From: an uncultured Gemmiger sp.
Lineage (GTDB): Bacteria > Bacillota > Clostridia > Oscillospirales > Ruminococcaceae
Assembly: GCF_934561205.1 (NCBI RefSeq)
Contig: NZ_CAKTFU010000003.1
Span: forward strand, 62,001 to 126,000
Direction of reading: 5' to 3'
DNA: 64,000 nt
Below, piece by piece: positions 50,233-58,516 of this stretch (the stretch's first letter is position 1; each line of letters begins with the position of its first letter). Both the position numbers and the translations under genes were made by a program. The notes below the pieces were generated by a model that saw only the letters and a list, made by a program, of their open reading frames with translations, did no database searches and was not told the origin of the DNA.

Positions 50233-50928
50233 TTACATTTTTTGTGTTTCGGCAAGCCGACGCAGATCTTTAACGGTGAGGCGGTTTTTTTGCACGGCAA
50301 TCAGCCCGTCCTGCTGCATACGGCTCAGCTCCCGGCTCAAGGCGCTGCGGTCGCAGTTGAGGTAGGCGGCCAGCTCGGCGCGGGTCAGCGGCGTGGTAAA
50401 GCTGTCGGAACCGGCAGCCCTGCACTGCCCGACCAGCCACAGCGCAATGCGCTGCCGCAGGCTCTTGCAGCAAAGCAGCTCCAGACGGTCATCTAAAGCA
50501 AAATATTTTCGTGTCACCGTAGAAAGCCAGTTCTGCAGCAAACGCAGATGCAGCTCCGGCAGGCTGCTGCCGGGCTGCAGGATCGCTGCGGCGGGCAGAT
50601 ACAGTACGGTGGTAGCCTCGGCAGTGCGCACGTTGACAGGGCTTTGATTCTGCCCGCCCGCCAGCACGTCGGCAAAAACGTCGCCGGGGCCAAGGCGTGA
50701 CATCACGATGTCGGTGCCGTCGGGCAGGGGCTTTTCGGCAAAAATGCTGCCCTGCACGATCACGCCGACCTCGGCGGTCGAATAACCTGCCATCAGCAGA
50801 ATTTCTCCCTTGTCATAGCGGCGCAGACGGGGGCAAAACTCCTGCAGCAGCGCGTCCAGTTCCTCGGACGTAAAGCCGTGCAGCAAATCGGTGCGCTGCA
50901 GCAGCGGATAGTAGGGGGTGTAGTCCAT
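50233..50928 (-). CDS. Crp/Fnr-family transcriptional regulator
   Basis: A 231-residue protein from ATG 50928, preceded by GGAAG; the longer frame upstream crosses the divergent operon and is not real. The N-terminal cyclic-nucleotide-binding-like barrel (YDKGEILLMAGYSTAEVGVIVQGSI) lacks the Cys set of Fnr. The C-terminal winged helix reads LTRAELAAYLNCDRSALSRELSRMQQDGLI. The effector is unknown. Shared AATGCAAC boxes in the divergent promoter region suggest control of itself and of the ABC operon. Confidence 0.9.
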   Translation of the reverse strand: MDYTPYYPLLQRTDLLHGFTSEELDALLQEFCPRLRRYDKGEILLMAGYSTAEVGVIVQGSIFAEKPLPDGTDIVMSRLGPGDVFADVLAGGQNQSPVNVRTAEATTVLYLPAAAILQPGSSLPELHLRLLQNWLSTVTRKYFALDDRLELLCCKSLRQRIALWLVGQCRAAGSDSFTTPLTRAELAAYLNCDRSALSRELSRMQQDGLIAVQKNRLTVKDLRRLAETQKM

Positions 50929-50957
50929 AGGTTTTCTTTCTTCCGTTGCCAATGCAA

Positions 50958-50986
50958 CAGACATTTTTCTATCATTATAGTATAGT
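50958..50986 (+). promoter_or_regulatory. Promoter of the NitT/TauT-like ABC operon
   Basis: CAGACA (50958-50963), 17 bp, TATAGT (50981-50986); it overlaps the divergent promoter. Confidence 0.6.
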
Positions 50987-51002
50987 AAGGCAGCAAATGC
51001 AA
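50974..51002 (-). promoter_or_regulatory. Promoter of the Crp-type regulator
   Basis: Minus strand: TTGCAT (51002-50997), 17 bp, TATAAT (50979-50974). Near consensus. Confidence 0.7.
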
Positions 51003-51031
51003 CCGAATAGAAAGATTTGGGGGAGAATTTT

Positions 51032-52099
51032 ATGAAACTGAAAAAAATCCTGGCTGCCGTCACGGCGGCGGCTCTGGCATTGTCGCTGGCTGCCTGCGGC
51101 GGTTCCGCAAGCAGTGTAAGCAGTGAACCCGCACCGTCCGTCGTCTCGTCCTCGGCCGAGGAAACCGCCGCCCCTACTGAGAGCGAGCCGCTGCGCGTGG
51201 CCGGGCTGAAAGGCCCCACCACCATGGGACTTGTCAATTTGCTGGGGCTTTCGACCGATTCCAAGGCAGACGAAAACGGCCTGAAGCCCAGCCAGGACGG
51301 CAGTGTGCTGTACAACATGTACGGCGCGGCGGACGAGCTGGTGCCGCTGCTCGTCAAGGGCGACCTGGACGCCGCCTGTGTACCCGCCAACCTTGCCGCC
51401 ACCCTGTACAACAAAACGCAGGGCGCGGTGCAGGTTGCCTGCATCAATACGCTGGGCGTTCTGTATGTGGTGGAAAAGGGTGACACCGTGCAGAGCATGG
51501 CAGACCTCAAGGGCAAGACCCTTGTCACCACCGGCAAGGGCACTACGCCGGAGTATGTTCTGCGCTATCTGCTGAGCCAGAACGGCATCGACCCCGACAA
51601 GGATATCACCATTGAATACACCGCCGAGGCCACCGAGGCGCTGGCCAAGGTACAGGCAGGGGAGGTCAGCATCGCCATGCTGCCCCAGCCCTTTGTGACG
51701 GCGGCCATGGCACAGACCGAGGGTCTGCGCGTGGCGCTGGATATGAACGCCGAATGGCAGACTGTGGCTGGTTCGCCGTTGGTAACAGGCGTTTTGCTGG
51801 TGCGCAAGGACGCTGTTGAGGCTGACCCTGCCCGTTTTGCCGATTTTATGGAAAAGTACAAGCTCAGCACCGAGCAGGCCAACACCGACCCCGAAGGCAC
51901 CGCCGCCCTGTGCGAGGCGTTCGGCGTGGTGGCCAAGGCGGCACTGGCGCAAAAGGCGCTGCCGCAGTGCAACATCGTGTTTGAAACGGGCGACACCATG
52001 AAAACCGACCTGACTGCCTACTACCAGATTCTGTTTGACGCTGACCCGACCGCTGTCGGCGGCGCATTGCCCGGCGACGACTTCTACTATGCAGGCTAA
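51032..52099 (+). CDS. ABC transporter substrate-binding lipoprotein (NitT/TauT-like)
   Basis: A 355-residue lipoprotein from ATG 51032 after GGGGGAG. The lipobox SLAAC gives Cys22, followed by a Ser/Glu-rich linker. The mature protein opens LRVAGLKGPTTMGLVNLLG and contains ADELVPLLVKGDLDAACVPANLAA and GKGTTPEYVLRYLL, a type II binding fold close to NMT1/NitT-TauT receptors. The ligand is not deducible; aliphatic sulfonates, nitrate and thiamine precursors are all known in the class. Its 3' end overlaps the permease start by 11 bp. Confidence 0.85.
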   Translation: MKLKKILAAVTAAALALSLAACGGSASSVSSEPAPSVVSSSAEETAAPTESEPLRVAGLKGPTTMGLVNLLGLSTDSKADENGLKPSQDGSVLYNMYGAADELVPLLVKGDLDAACVPANLAATLYNKTQGAVQVACINTLGVLYVVEKGDTVQSMADLKGKTLVTTGKGTTPEYVLRYLLSQNGIDPDKDITIEYTAEATEALAKVQAGEVSIAMLPQPFVTAAMAQTEGLRVALDMNAEWQTVAGSPLVTGVLLVRKDAVEADPARFADFMEKYKLSTEQANTDPEGTAALCEAFGVVAKAALAQKALPQCNIVFETGDTMKTDLTAYYQILFDADPTAVGGALPGDDFYYAG

Positions 52100-52856
52100 G
52101 TTCCCGCTTTGGCAGCGCCTTGCCGCGCTGGCGGCCTGGGTACTTTTGTGGCAGCTGGCCGCCTCTGCCTTGGGACACGGCGGGCTGTTTTTGGCTACGC
52201 CGTGGCAGACCGTGCAGGCACTGGCGGCACTTTTGCCCACAACGGCGTTTTGGCGCAGTATTGCTTTTAGTACGCTGCGCATCCTGCTGGGCTTTGCGCT
52301 GGCTGTGCTGGGCGGGCTGGTACTGGGGGCGGCGGGGGCGCGATGGCGCGCGGTTCGGCTGATGATCGACCCCGCCATGCAGTTGATCCGCGCCATGCCC
52401 GTGGCCAGCTTTGTGATTTTGGCGCTTTTATGGGTGCGCAGTGCCAATTTAAGCGTTGTCGTCAGCTTTACCCATGTGCTGCCTGTGATCTATGCAGGTG
52501 TGCTGGGCGGCATTGCCGACACCGATCCCCGCCTGTTGGAGATGGCCAAAGTCTACCGACTGCCGTTGACTGCGCGCCTGCGGTATATCTGGCTGCCGGG
52601 GATCTTTCCGAGCTTTTGCCAAAGCTGCATTGCCGCCATGGGCATGTGCTGGAAAAGCGGTGTCTCGGCGGAGGTCATCGGCCTGCCCGACCACAGTGTG
52701 GGCGATGCCTTGTATCGCGCCAAAATCACCCTTTCGACACCCGATGTCTTTGCCTGGACGCTGGTCATCGTGCTGCTGTCGGCGGCGCTGTCGGGACTTG
52801 CCGCCAGGGGGCTGACTGCGCTGAAAACAAAACTTTGCGGGGAGGCTGCCGCATGA
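52089..52856 (+). CDS. ABC transporter permease (NitT/TauT-like)
   Basis: A 255-residue permease from ATG 52089, inside the end of the binding-protein gene. Six hydrophobic segments; LFLATPWQTVQALAALL and FWRSIAFSTLRILLGFALAV are typical of TauC/SsuC proteins, and the EAA loop reads EMAKVYRLPLTARLRYIWLP. It moves the unknown ligand inward with the ATPase encoded next. Confidence 0.88.
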   Translation: MQAKFPLWQRLAALAAWVLLWQLAASALGHGGLFLATPWQTVQALAALLPTTAFWRSIAFSTLRILLGFALAVLGGLVLGAAGARWRAVRLMIDPAMQLIRAMPVASFVILALLWVRSANLSVVVSFTHVLPVIYAGVLGGIADTDPRLLEMAKVYRLPLTARLRYIWLPGIFPSFCQSCIAAMGMCWKSGVSAEVIGLPDHSVGDALYRAKITLSTPDVFAWTLVIVLLSAALSGLAARGLTALKTKLCGEAAA

Positions 52857-53416
52857 GCATTGTGATAAAACACCTCTCCAAACGCTTCGGCACCGAGACG
52901 GTTCTGAAGGATTTTTGCTGGCGGGTGGAGGGACCGACGGTCCTGATGGGAGCAAGCGGCGTCGGAAAAACAACGCTGCTGCGCATTTTACTGGGGCTGG
53001 AAACGGCGGACAGCGGCAGTGTCAGCGGCGTTGTGCGCCCTGCGGCGGTCTTTCAGGAAAATCGGCTGTGCCCGCAGCTGAACGCCGTGGACAATCTGGT
53101 TTTGACAGGGCACGGCCTTGGCAGCGAAACGGCGGAACAAGAGCTTTTGGCGCTGGGCTTTGCCCCGGCGGAGCTGAAGCTGCCGGCAGCGAGACTTTCC
53201 GGCGGGCAAAAACGCCGCGTGGCGCTGCTGCGCGCGCTGCTTTGCCAAGATGCCGAAACGCTGCTGCTGGACGAACCGTTTACCGGTATGGACGCCGAGT
53301 TGGTACGGCAGGCCGTGCAGACCACCGTGTGCCTTGCCGGGCAGCGCCCAACGATTTTGGTTACCCATGACCTTGCCGCCGCACAGATGCTCGGCTGGCC
53401 GATACGAGAGTTCTAA
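52853..53416 (+). CDS. ABC transporter ATP-binding protein (NitT/TauT-like, short)
   Basis: A 187-residue ATPase from ATG 52853, overlapping the permease stop by 4 bp (ATGA). Walker A is MGASGVGKTT, the Q loop FQENRLCPQLNAVDNL, the signature LSGGQKRRVALLRAL, Walker B LLLDEPFTGMD and the switch His VTHD. It is about 50 residues shorter than usual TauB/SsuB proteins, ending just after the His switch, so the C-terminal helical tail is missing. Confidence 0.9.
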   Translation: MSIVIKHLSKRFGTETVLKDFCWRVEGPTVLMGASGVGKTTLLRILLGLETADSGSVSGVVRPAAVFQENRLCPQLNAVDNLVLTGHGLGSETAEQELLALGFAPAELKLPAARLSGGQKRRVALLRALLCQDAETLLLDEPFTGMDAELVRQAVQTTVCLAGQRPTILVTHDLAAAQMLGWPIREF

Positions 53417-53419
53417 GAA

Positions 53420-53457
53420 AAAACAGGAGTGACCCTGCAAAAGGCCACTCCTGTTTT
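53420..53457. terminator. Bidirectional terminator between the ABC operon and coaX
   Basis: AAAACAGGAGTG pairs with CACTCCTGTTTT (12 bp) plus an inner CC/GG pair. Confidence 0.85.
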
Positions 53458-53458
53458 G

Positions 53459-54232
53459 TTATTGATTTTTCTCCCACAGCAACGCCAACCCCTTAAACAG
53501 CAAATCGGCATCGTACTGCACGGGAAATCTGCAGCAGGGGGTAATGTGGGGCGCCAGCCCGCCCGTGGCAATGACCGTCAGCGGTTTGCCCAGTTCCGCC
53601 TGTACGCGCTCGGCCAGGCCGTCCAGCATGGCGGCCGTGCCGAACATGGCGCCGTTGTTCAGCGCCTCCACCGTGTTGCGGCCAATCAATACATCAGGCG
53701 GTTCGGGGGCAATGGGCGGCAGCTGCGCCGTTCCCTTGCTGATGGCGCGCAGGCTGGTCTGTACGCCCGGCACAATAAACCCGCCCAGAAACTCGGCGTT
53801 TTCCGAGATGACGTTGTAGGTGGTCGCCGTGCCCAGATCCACGGTCATGCAGGGCAGGGGATAGTACGCCGCGGCGGCTGCGGCATCGGCAATGCGGTCA
53901 CGCCCCACGCGGGAAGGCTCGTCCACCTTAAAGGTCATGCCGCAGTCCAGTTCGCAGCTCACGATCATTGCAGCGCGGCCGGTAAGGCGCTCACACGCCG
54001 CTGCCAACACGCTTGTCAGACCGGGCACAACGCTGCAGACGATCACGCCCTCGCACCCGCGGGGGTCGACCTGCAGCCGCGCCAGCAAAAAGCGCAGCTC
54101 GGCGGCGTATTCGTCGGAGGTGCAGCGGGGGCGGGTGACCATGCGCACGGTGAACAGAATGTCCCGATGCCCTGTGCCGGCAAGCCCGCCGATGCAGATG
54201 TTGGAGTTGCCTATATCTACTGCTAAAACCAT
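53459..54232 (-). CDS. coaX: Type III pantothenate kinase
   Basis: A 257-residue ASKHA kinase from ATG 54232 with GAGG 9 bp upstream. Phosphate-binding DIGNSNICIGG (residues 5-15), the catalytic GRDRIADAAAA, MTVDLGTATTYNV and ATGGLA are all present. It phosphorylates pantothenate, the first step to coenzyme A, and unlike CoaA is not inhibited by CoA. It is divergent from coaBC, which encodes the second and third steps; their promoters abut. Confidence 0.94.
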   Translation of the reverse strand: MVLAVDIGNSNICIGGLAGTGHRDILFTVRMVTRPRCTSDEYAAELRFLLARLQVDPRGCEGVIVCSVVPGLTSVLAAACERLTGRAAMIVSCELDCGMTFKVDEPSRVGRDRIADAAAAAAYYPLPCMTVDLGTATTYNVISENAEFLGGFIVPGVQTSLRAISKGTAQLPPIAPEPPDVLIGRNTVEALNNGAMFGTAAMLDGLAERVQAELGKPLTVIATGGLAPHITPCCRFPVQYDADLLFKGLALLWEKNQ

Positions 54233-54264
54233 GGATTCGGCCTCGTTTCTGAAAAGCTGAACCC

Positions 54265-54293
54265 ATTATAGCAAATCCCGCGCAAAATGTAAA
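54265..54293 (-). promoter_or_regulatory. Promoter of coaX
   Basis: Minus strand: TTTACA (54293-54288), 17 bp, TATAAT (54270-54265). Confidence 0.75.
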
Positions 54294-54322
54294 TTGACGC
54301 CGTGCAGAAAATGGCTTATACT
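54294..54322 (+). promoter_or_regulatory. Promoter of coaBC
   Basis: TTGACG (54294-54299), 17 bp, TATACT (54317-54322). Its -35 directly touches the -35 of the coaX promoter. Confidence 0.8.
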
Positions 54323-54345
54323 GATAGCATAAGGATGTGATTGCT

Positions 54346-55539
54346 GTGAATTTACAAGGAAAAACCGTTGTCCTTGGTATTACCGGCGGCATTGCTGCCT
54401 ATAAAATGCCCAATGTGGCGCACGCGCTGGTCAAGCTGGGTGCGGATGTCCATGTGCTGATGACCAAAAACGCCACCGAATTCATCACCCCCCTGGTGTT
54501 TGAAACACTGACCAACCGCCGCTGCATTGTGGATACCTTTGACCGCAATTTTCAATACGATGTAGCGCATATCTCGCTGGCAAATGCCGCCGATCTAATG
54601 CTTATCGCCCCCGCCACCGCCAATGTCATTGCCAAGATGGCGCACGGCCAGGCGGACGATATGCTGACCACCGTCACGCTGGCGGCGCACTGCCCCAAGC
54701 TGGTGGCACCTGCCATGAACACCCATATGCTGGAAAACCCTATCACGCAGGATAACCTCAAAACCCTTGCCCATTACGGCTTTACGGTCATTCCTTCCGG
54801 TTCGGGTATGCTGGCGTGCGGCGATGTGGGTTCGGGGCGCCTGCCTGAGGAGGGCGTTCTGGTAGATTATGTGCTGCGCGAGCTTGCCTGCCAAAAGGAT
54901 ATGCGCGGCAAAAAGGTCGTGGTTTCTGCCGGGGCCACCCAGGAAGCCATGGACCCTGTGCGGTATATCACCAACCATTCCACCGGCAAGATGGGCTACG
55001 CCGTGGCGCGCGCCTGTATGCTGCGCGGCGCCGATGTTACGCTGCTTGCCTCTACGGGCTGCCATCTGCCCGCCGTTCCCTTTGTGAAAACGGTGCCTTT
55101 TACCACCGCCGCAGACCTGTTTGAGGCCGTAAAAGAAAACGCCATGGACGCCGACGCGCTGGTCATGGCGGCTGCCGTGGCGGATTACCGCCCCGCCGTG
55201 GTTGCTGCCGACAAGATGAAAAAGAAGGACGGCGAGCTTTTCGTTGCACTGGAACGCACACAGGATATTCTGGCCTGGGTGGGTGAGCACAAGCCCGAAA
55301 AGCTGTTTGTCTGCGGGTTCTCGATGGAAACGAAGGATCTTTTGCAAAATTCCACCGCCAAGCTGCAAAAAAAGAAGATGGATATGATCGTGGCGAATAA
55401 CGTAAAAGTGGCAGGCGCCGGCTTTGGCGTGGACACCAACGTTGTAACGCTCATTACAAAAGACACCGTCGAGGAACTGCCCCTGCAAAGCAAGGATGAT
55501 GTGGCCATGCGCATTGTCGACAAAATCGTTCAGTCTTAA
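54346..55539 (+). CDS. coaBC: Bifunctional phosphopantothenoylcysteine decarboxylase/phosphopantothenate-cysteine ligase
   Basis: 397 residues. GTG 54346 (MNLQGKTVVLGITGG) has AAGGA 10 bp upstream; GTG 54337 is the alternative but stands too close to it. The N-terminal CoaC flavoprotein has GITGGIAAYK, HISLANAADLMLIAPATANV and the PAMNTHMLENP active-site motif; the C-terminal CoaB begins MRGKKVVVSAGATQEAMDPVRYITNHSTGKMGYA. It converts phosphopantothenate to phosphopantetheine in two steps. Divergent coaX supplies its substrate. Confidence 0.95.
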   Translation: MNLQGKTVVLGITGGIAAYKMPNVAHALVKLGADVHVLMTKNATEFITPLVFETLTNRRCIVDTFDRNFQYDVAHISLANAADLMLIAPATANVIAKMAHGQADDMLTTVTLAAHCPKLVAPAMNTHMLENPITQDNLKTLAHYGFTVIPSGSGMLACGDVGSGRLPEEGVLVDYVLRELACQKDMRGKKVVVSAGATQEAMDPVRYITNHSTGKMGYAVARACMLRGADVTLLASTGCHLPAVPFVKTVPFTTAADLFEAVKENAMDADALVMAAAVADYRPAVVAADKMKKKDGELFVALERTQDILAWVGEHKPEKLFVCGFSMETKDLLQNSTAKLQKKKMDMIVANNVKVAGAGFGVDTNVVTLITKDTVEELPLQSKDDVAMRIVDKIVQS

Positions 55540-55545
55540 AAATTT

Positions 55546-55595
55546 CCCCCTTTGCATACCATCGTAACAGATGAGTCTGCAAAGGGGGCTTTTTT
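55546..55595 (+). terminator. Terminator of coaBC that contains the asnB ribosome site
   Basis: CCCCCTTTGCA (55546-55556) pairs perfectly with TGCAAAGGGGG (55578-55588), followed by CTTTTTT and immediately the asnB ATG. The 3' arm AAAGGGGG is the only possible Shine-Dalgarno of asnB. Confidence 0.75.
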
Positions 55596-57443
55596 ATGTG
55601 TGGCATAGCGGGGCAGGTGGGGCGCAGCGCCCGCACCGTGCAGGAAAACTACGGTGCATTTGACGCAATGCAAAAAACGCTGGCACGGCGCGGGCCTGAC
55701 CAACGGGGCATCTACTGCAAGGGGCGGGCAGCGCTGCTGCACACGCGGCTGTGCGTCATTGACCCCGAAAACGGCACCCAGCCCATGCAGCTGCAATGGC
55801 AGGGCGAAACCTATGTGATCGTATATAACGGCGAACTGTACAATACGCCCGAACTGCGCGCTGCCCTGCAAAGCTGCGGGCATACCTTTGCCGGACATTC
55901 GGACACTGAGGTGCTGCTGCACGCCTATGCGCAGTGGGGCAGTGCCTGTGTAGAACGCTGCAACGGCATTTTTGCCTTTGCTGTGTGGTCGGAGCAGCAG
56001 GGGATACTGTTTTTGGCACGCGACCGCTGCGGCGTCAAGCCGCTGTTTTACACCCAAAAGCAGGACGGCGTTATCTTTGGCAGTGAGCTGAAAACCCTGC
56101 TCGCACACCCGGCGGTAGAGCTGAAAATCGACTCTGACGGTCTGGCGCAGATCATGCTGCTTGGCCCCGGTCGAGTGCCCGGCAGCGGCGTATTTTGCGG
56201 TGTGCGGGAGCTTTTGCCCGGCCAATGCGCCGAGTTTGACACCAACACCGGCCACCTGAGCCTGCGCCGCTACTGGTATCTGACCGACCACGAGCATCCC
56301 GATGATTTTGCCGCCACCGTGCGCCGTCTGCGTGAGCTTTTGCTGGATGCCATCCACCGCCAGCTGGTGGCCGATGTGCAGGTGGGGGCACTGGTTTCGG
56401 GCGGGCTGGATTCCAGCATATTGGCGTCGGTGGCAGATGCCGCCTTTGTCGAGGCGGGCAAGACCCTGCACACGTTTTCGGTGGGGTACAAGGACAATAA
56501 GCGATATTTCCATGCAACCAAGTTCCAGCCGGGGGCAGACGCGCCCTTTATCCGCACAATGAACGAAAACCTGCATGCAACGCATCATTGGGTCACTCTG
56601 GACACGCCGCAGCTGGTACAGGCACTATACAGGGCTGTGGACGCGCGCGACCTGCCCGGCATGGCGGACGTCGATAGCTCGCTTTTGGAGTTTTGCCGCT
56701 GCATCAAGCCGCACGCCACGGTGGTGCTTTCGGGGGAGTGCGCGGACGAGATCTTCGGCGGTTACCCGTGGTACCGCGACCCGACCGTGCGGGAAAAATA
56801 CGGCTTTCCCTGGGCGCAGTCCACGGCGTACCGCGCGTCCTTTCTGCGCCCCGATGTGTTGGGCGGCATAGACCCCGCCGCCTTTGTGGATGCACACTAT
56901 CAGCGCGCTCTGGCCGAAACCTCGGCTCTGGCGGGGCTTTCGCCCCTAGAGCGCCGTATGCGCCAGATGACAAACCTGAACTTTTACTGGTTTATGCAGA
57001 CCCTGCTGGAACGCAAGGATCGCATGAGCATGTACAGCGGCTTGGAGGTGCGCGTGCCCTTCTGCGATTACCGCATTGCCGAGTACATGTACGCGGTTCC
57101 GTGGGAGTTTAAGGATTACGCGGGGCAGGAAAAGGGACTTCTGCGCCAGGCTGTGCGCGGTCTGTTGCCGGAGACCGTGCGCACGCGCCGCAAAAGCCCC
57201 TACCCGAAAACATGGAACCCTGCCTATATGCAGGCTGTCTGCGCCGAATTGCGGCGGGTCATTGCCGACCCTGCCGCACCTGTTCTGAAAATTGTGCGGC
57301 GCGAGGCTTTGCAGCGCCTGATTTCCTCCGGCAGCGATAACCCCGTGCCGTGGTACGGGCAGCTTATGACAACGCCGCAGACCGTTGCCTGGTTTTTGCA
57401 GCTGAACTACTGGCTGAAAACCTACCATGTGGAATTGATATGA
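55596..57443 (+). CDS. asnB: Asparagine synthase (glutamine-hydrolysing)
   Basis: A 615-residue AsnB from ATG 55596. The N-terminal Cys2 (MCGIAGQVG) is the glutaminase nucleophile, with LHTRLCVIDPENGTQPM and VYNGELYN; the synthetase part has the ATP pyrophosphatase loop VSGGLDSSI (about residue 266) and SGECADEIFGGYPWY. It makes asparagine from aspartate, glutamine and ATP. The ribosome site is buried in the preceding terminator hairpin, so expression may depend on RNA folding or on transcripts starting within the hairpin. Confidence 0.94.
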   Translation: MCGIAGQVGRSARTVQENYGAFDAMQKTLARRGPDQRGIYCKGRAALLHTRLCVIDPENGTQPMQLQWQGETYVIVYNGELYNTPELRAALQSCGHTFAGHSDTEVLLHAYAQWGSACVERCNGIFAFAVWSEQQGILFLARDRCGVKPLFYTQKQDGVIFGSELKTLLAHPAVELKIDSDGLAQIMLLGPGRVPGSGVFCGVRELLPGQCAEFDTNTGHLSLRRYWYLTDHEHPDDFAATVRRLRELLLDAIHRQLVADVQVGALVSGGLDSSILASVADAAFVEAGKTLHTFSVGYKDNKRYFHATKFQPGADAPFIRTMNENLHATHHWVTLDTPQLVQALYRAVDARDLPGMADVDSSLLEFCRCIKPHATVVLSGECADEIFGGYPWYRDPTVREKYGFPWAQSTAYRASFLRPDVLGGIDPAAFVDAHYQRALAETSALAGLSPLERRMRQMTNLNFYWFMQTLLERKDRMSMYSGLEVRVPFCDYRIAEYMYAVPWEFKDYAGQEKGLLRQAVRGLLPETVRTRRKSPYPKTWNPAYMQAVCAELRRVIADPAAPVLKIVRREALQRLISSGSDNPVPWYGQLMTTPQTVAWFLQLNYWLKTYHVELI

Positions 57444-57450
57444 CCCCTAT

Positions 57451-57483
57451 GGGCAGACCCGTCGGTCTGCCCTTTGTTTTTTG
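57451..57483 (+). terminator. Terminator of asnB
   Basis: GGGCAGACC pairs with GGTCTGCCC over CGTC, followed by TTTGTTTTTT. Confidence 0.85.
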
Positions 57484-57559
57484 TTCAAGTCTTTTACGCA
57501 CAATTTTCACATTTATCTTTTATAATAAAAAATGAATTGTTGCAGAGGGGGAATCCGAT

Positions 57560-58516
57560 TTGCTGGAGATTCAGCATCTTGTCAAGCGGTACGGCAGCAA
57601 AACTGCCGTCGATGATTTGTCGTTTACCATACAAAACACAGGCGTTTACGGCCTGTTAGGCCCCAACGGCGCGGGAAAATCCACCACCATGAACATTGTC
57701 ACGGGGTATATTTCGGCAACGGGCGGCACGGTTCTGGTGCAGGGGCACGACATTGTGGAGCAGGCGGCCGCCGCCAAGCGCTGCATCGGCTACCTGCCCG
57801 AACAGCCGCCGCTGTATACCGATATGACCGTGGAGGAATATCTGCGCTTTGCCGCAGAGATCAAGGGCGTACACCCCAAAAAGCTGCGCAGTGAAACCGT
57901 GCAGCAGGTCTGCGACCGCGTAGGGCTGCAGGGAACGGAAAAACGTCTGATCCGCAATTTGTCCAAGGGCTACCGCCAGCGGGTGGGCATTGCCGCCGCG
58001 CTGCTGGACGAGCCGAAAATCATTATACTGGACGAGCCTACCGTCGGGCTGGACCCCGCGCAGGTTCTGGAGGTGCGCAGCCTGATACGCGAACTGGGCA
58101 AGACCCACACAGTCATTTTGTCCAGCCATATTTTAAGCGAAGTGCAGTCAATTTGTGACGATGTGCTGATATTGGCGCACGGCAAACTGATTGCCCGCGG
58201 CACACCGCAGCAGCTGGCGCAGCGTCTTGCCGCCAAGGGCAGTATTGCGGCCACGGCACAGGGCACCCGCGAGGACGTTTTGCGGGCGGCGTCCGGTGTG
58301 GCAGGGCTGCAGAACATCACGGTTACAGAGGAAGAAAACGGCGAGATCAGCTTTACCGCCGAAAGCGCTGCGGGGGCCGATTTGCGCGGTGCGCTCTCGC
58401 AGGCGTTGGCAGCGGCCGGCTGCCCCGTTCTGCGCCTGAGCGCGCAGACCGCCAGCCTGGAAGATGTATTTTTGCAGCTTACCGAAACTGCACCTGCCGA
58501 GGAGGAACAGCCATGA
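57560..58516 (+). CDS. ABC transporter ATP-binding protein (GldA-like)
   Basis: 318 residues. The start is TTG 57560 (MLEIQHLVKRYGSKTAVDD) with AGAGGGGG 8 bp upstream; no ATG is available. Walker A GPNGAGKSTT, signature LSKGYRQRVGIAAALL, Walker B IILDEPTVGLD and switch SSHILSE are intact, with the C-terminal extension typical of ABC-2 and gliding-type GldA ATPases. The permease gene overlaps by 4 bp. A TATAAT at about 57521 is a possible -10, but I see no clear -35. Confidence 0.88.
   Translation: MLEIQHLVKRYGSKTAVDDLSFTIQNTGVYGLLGPNGAGKSTTMNIVTGYISATGGTVLVQGHDIVEQAAAAKRCIGYLPEQPPLYTDMTVEEYLRFAAEIKGVHPKKLRSETVQQVCDRVGLQGTEKRLIRNLSKGYRQRVGIAAALLDEPKIIILDEPTVGLDPAQVLEVRSLIRELGKTHTVILSSHILSEVQSICDDVLILAHGKLIARGTPQQLAQRLAAKGSIAATAQGTREDVLRAASGVAGLQNITVTEEENGEISFTAESAAGADLRGALSQALAAAGCPVLRLSAQTASLEDVFLQLTETAPAEEEQP

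Larger units (their letters stand above)
50945..51003. promoter_or_regulatory. Repeated AATGCAAC boxes in the Crp/ABC divergent region
   Basis: GTTGC-N4-GCAAC at 50945-50958 contains AATGCAAC (50951-50958); a second AATGCAAC is at 50996-51003. Each covers the edge of one of the two divergent -35 boxes, so one protein could control both directions. Confidence 0.5.

Noticed and set aside
49233..50273. Plus-strand open frame opposite the family 2 glycosyltransferase
   Set aside because: Low-complexity Ala/Gly/Val/His composition; the minus-strand gene is unmistakable.
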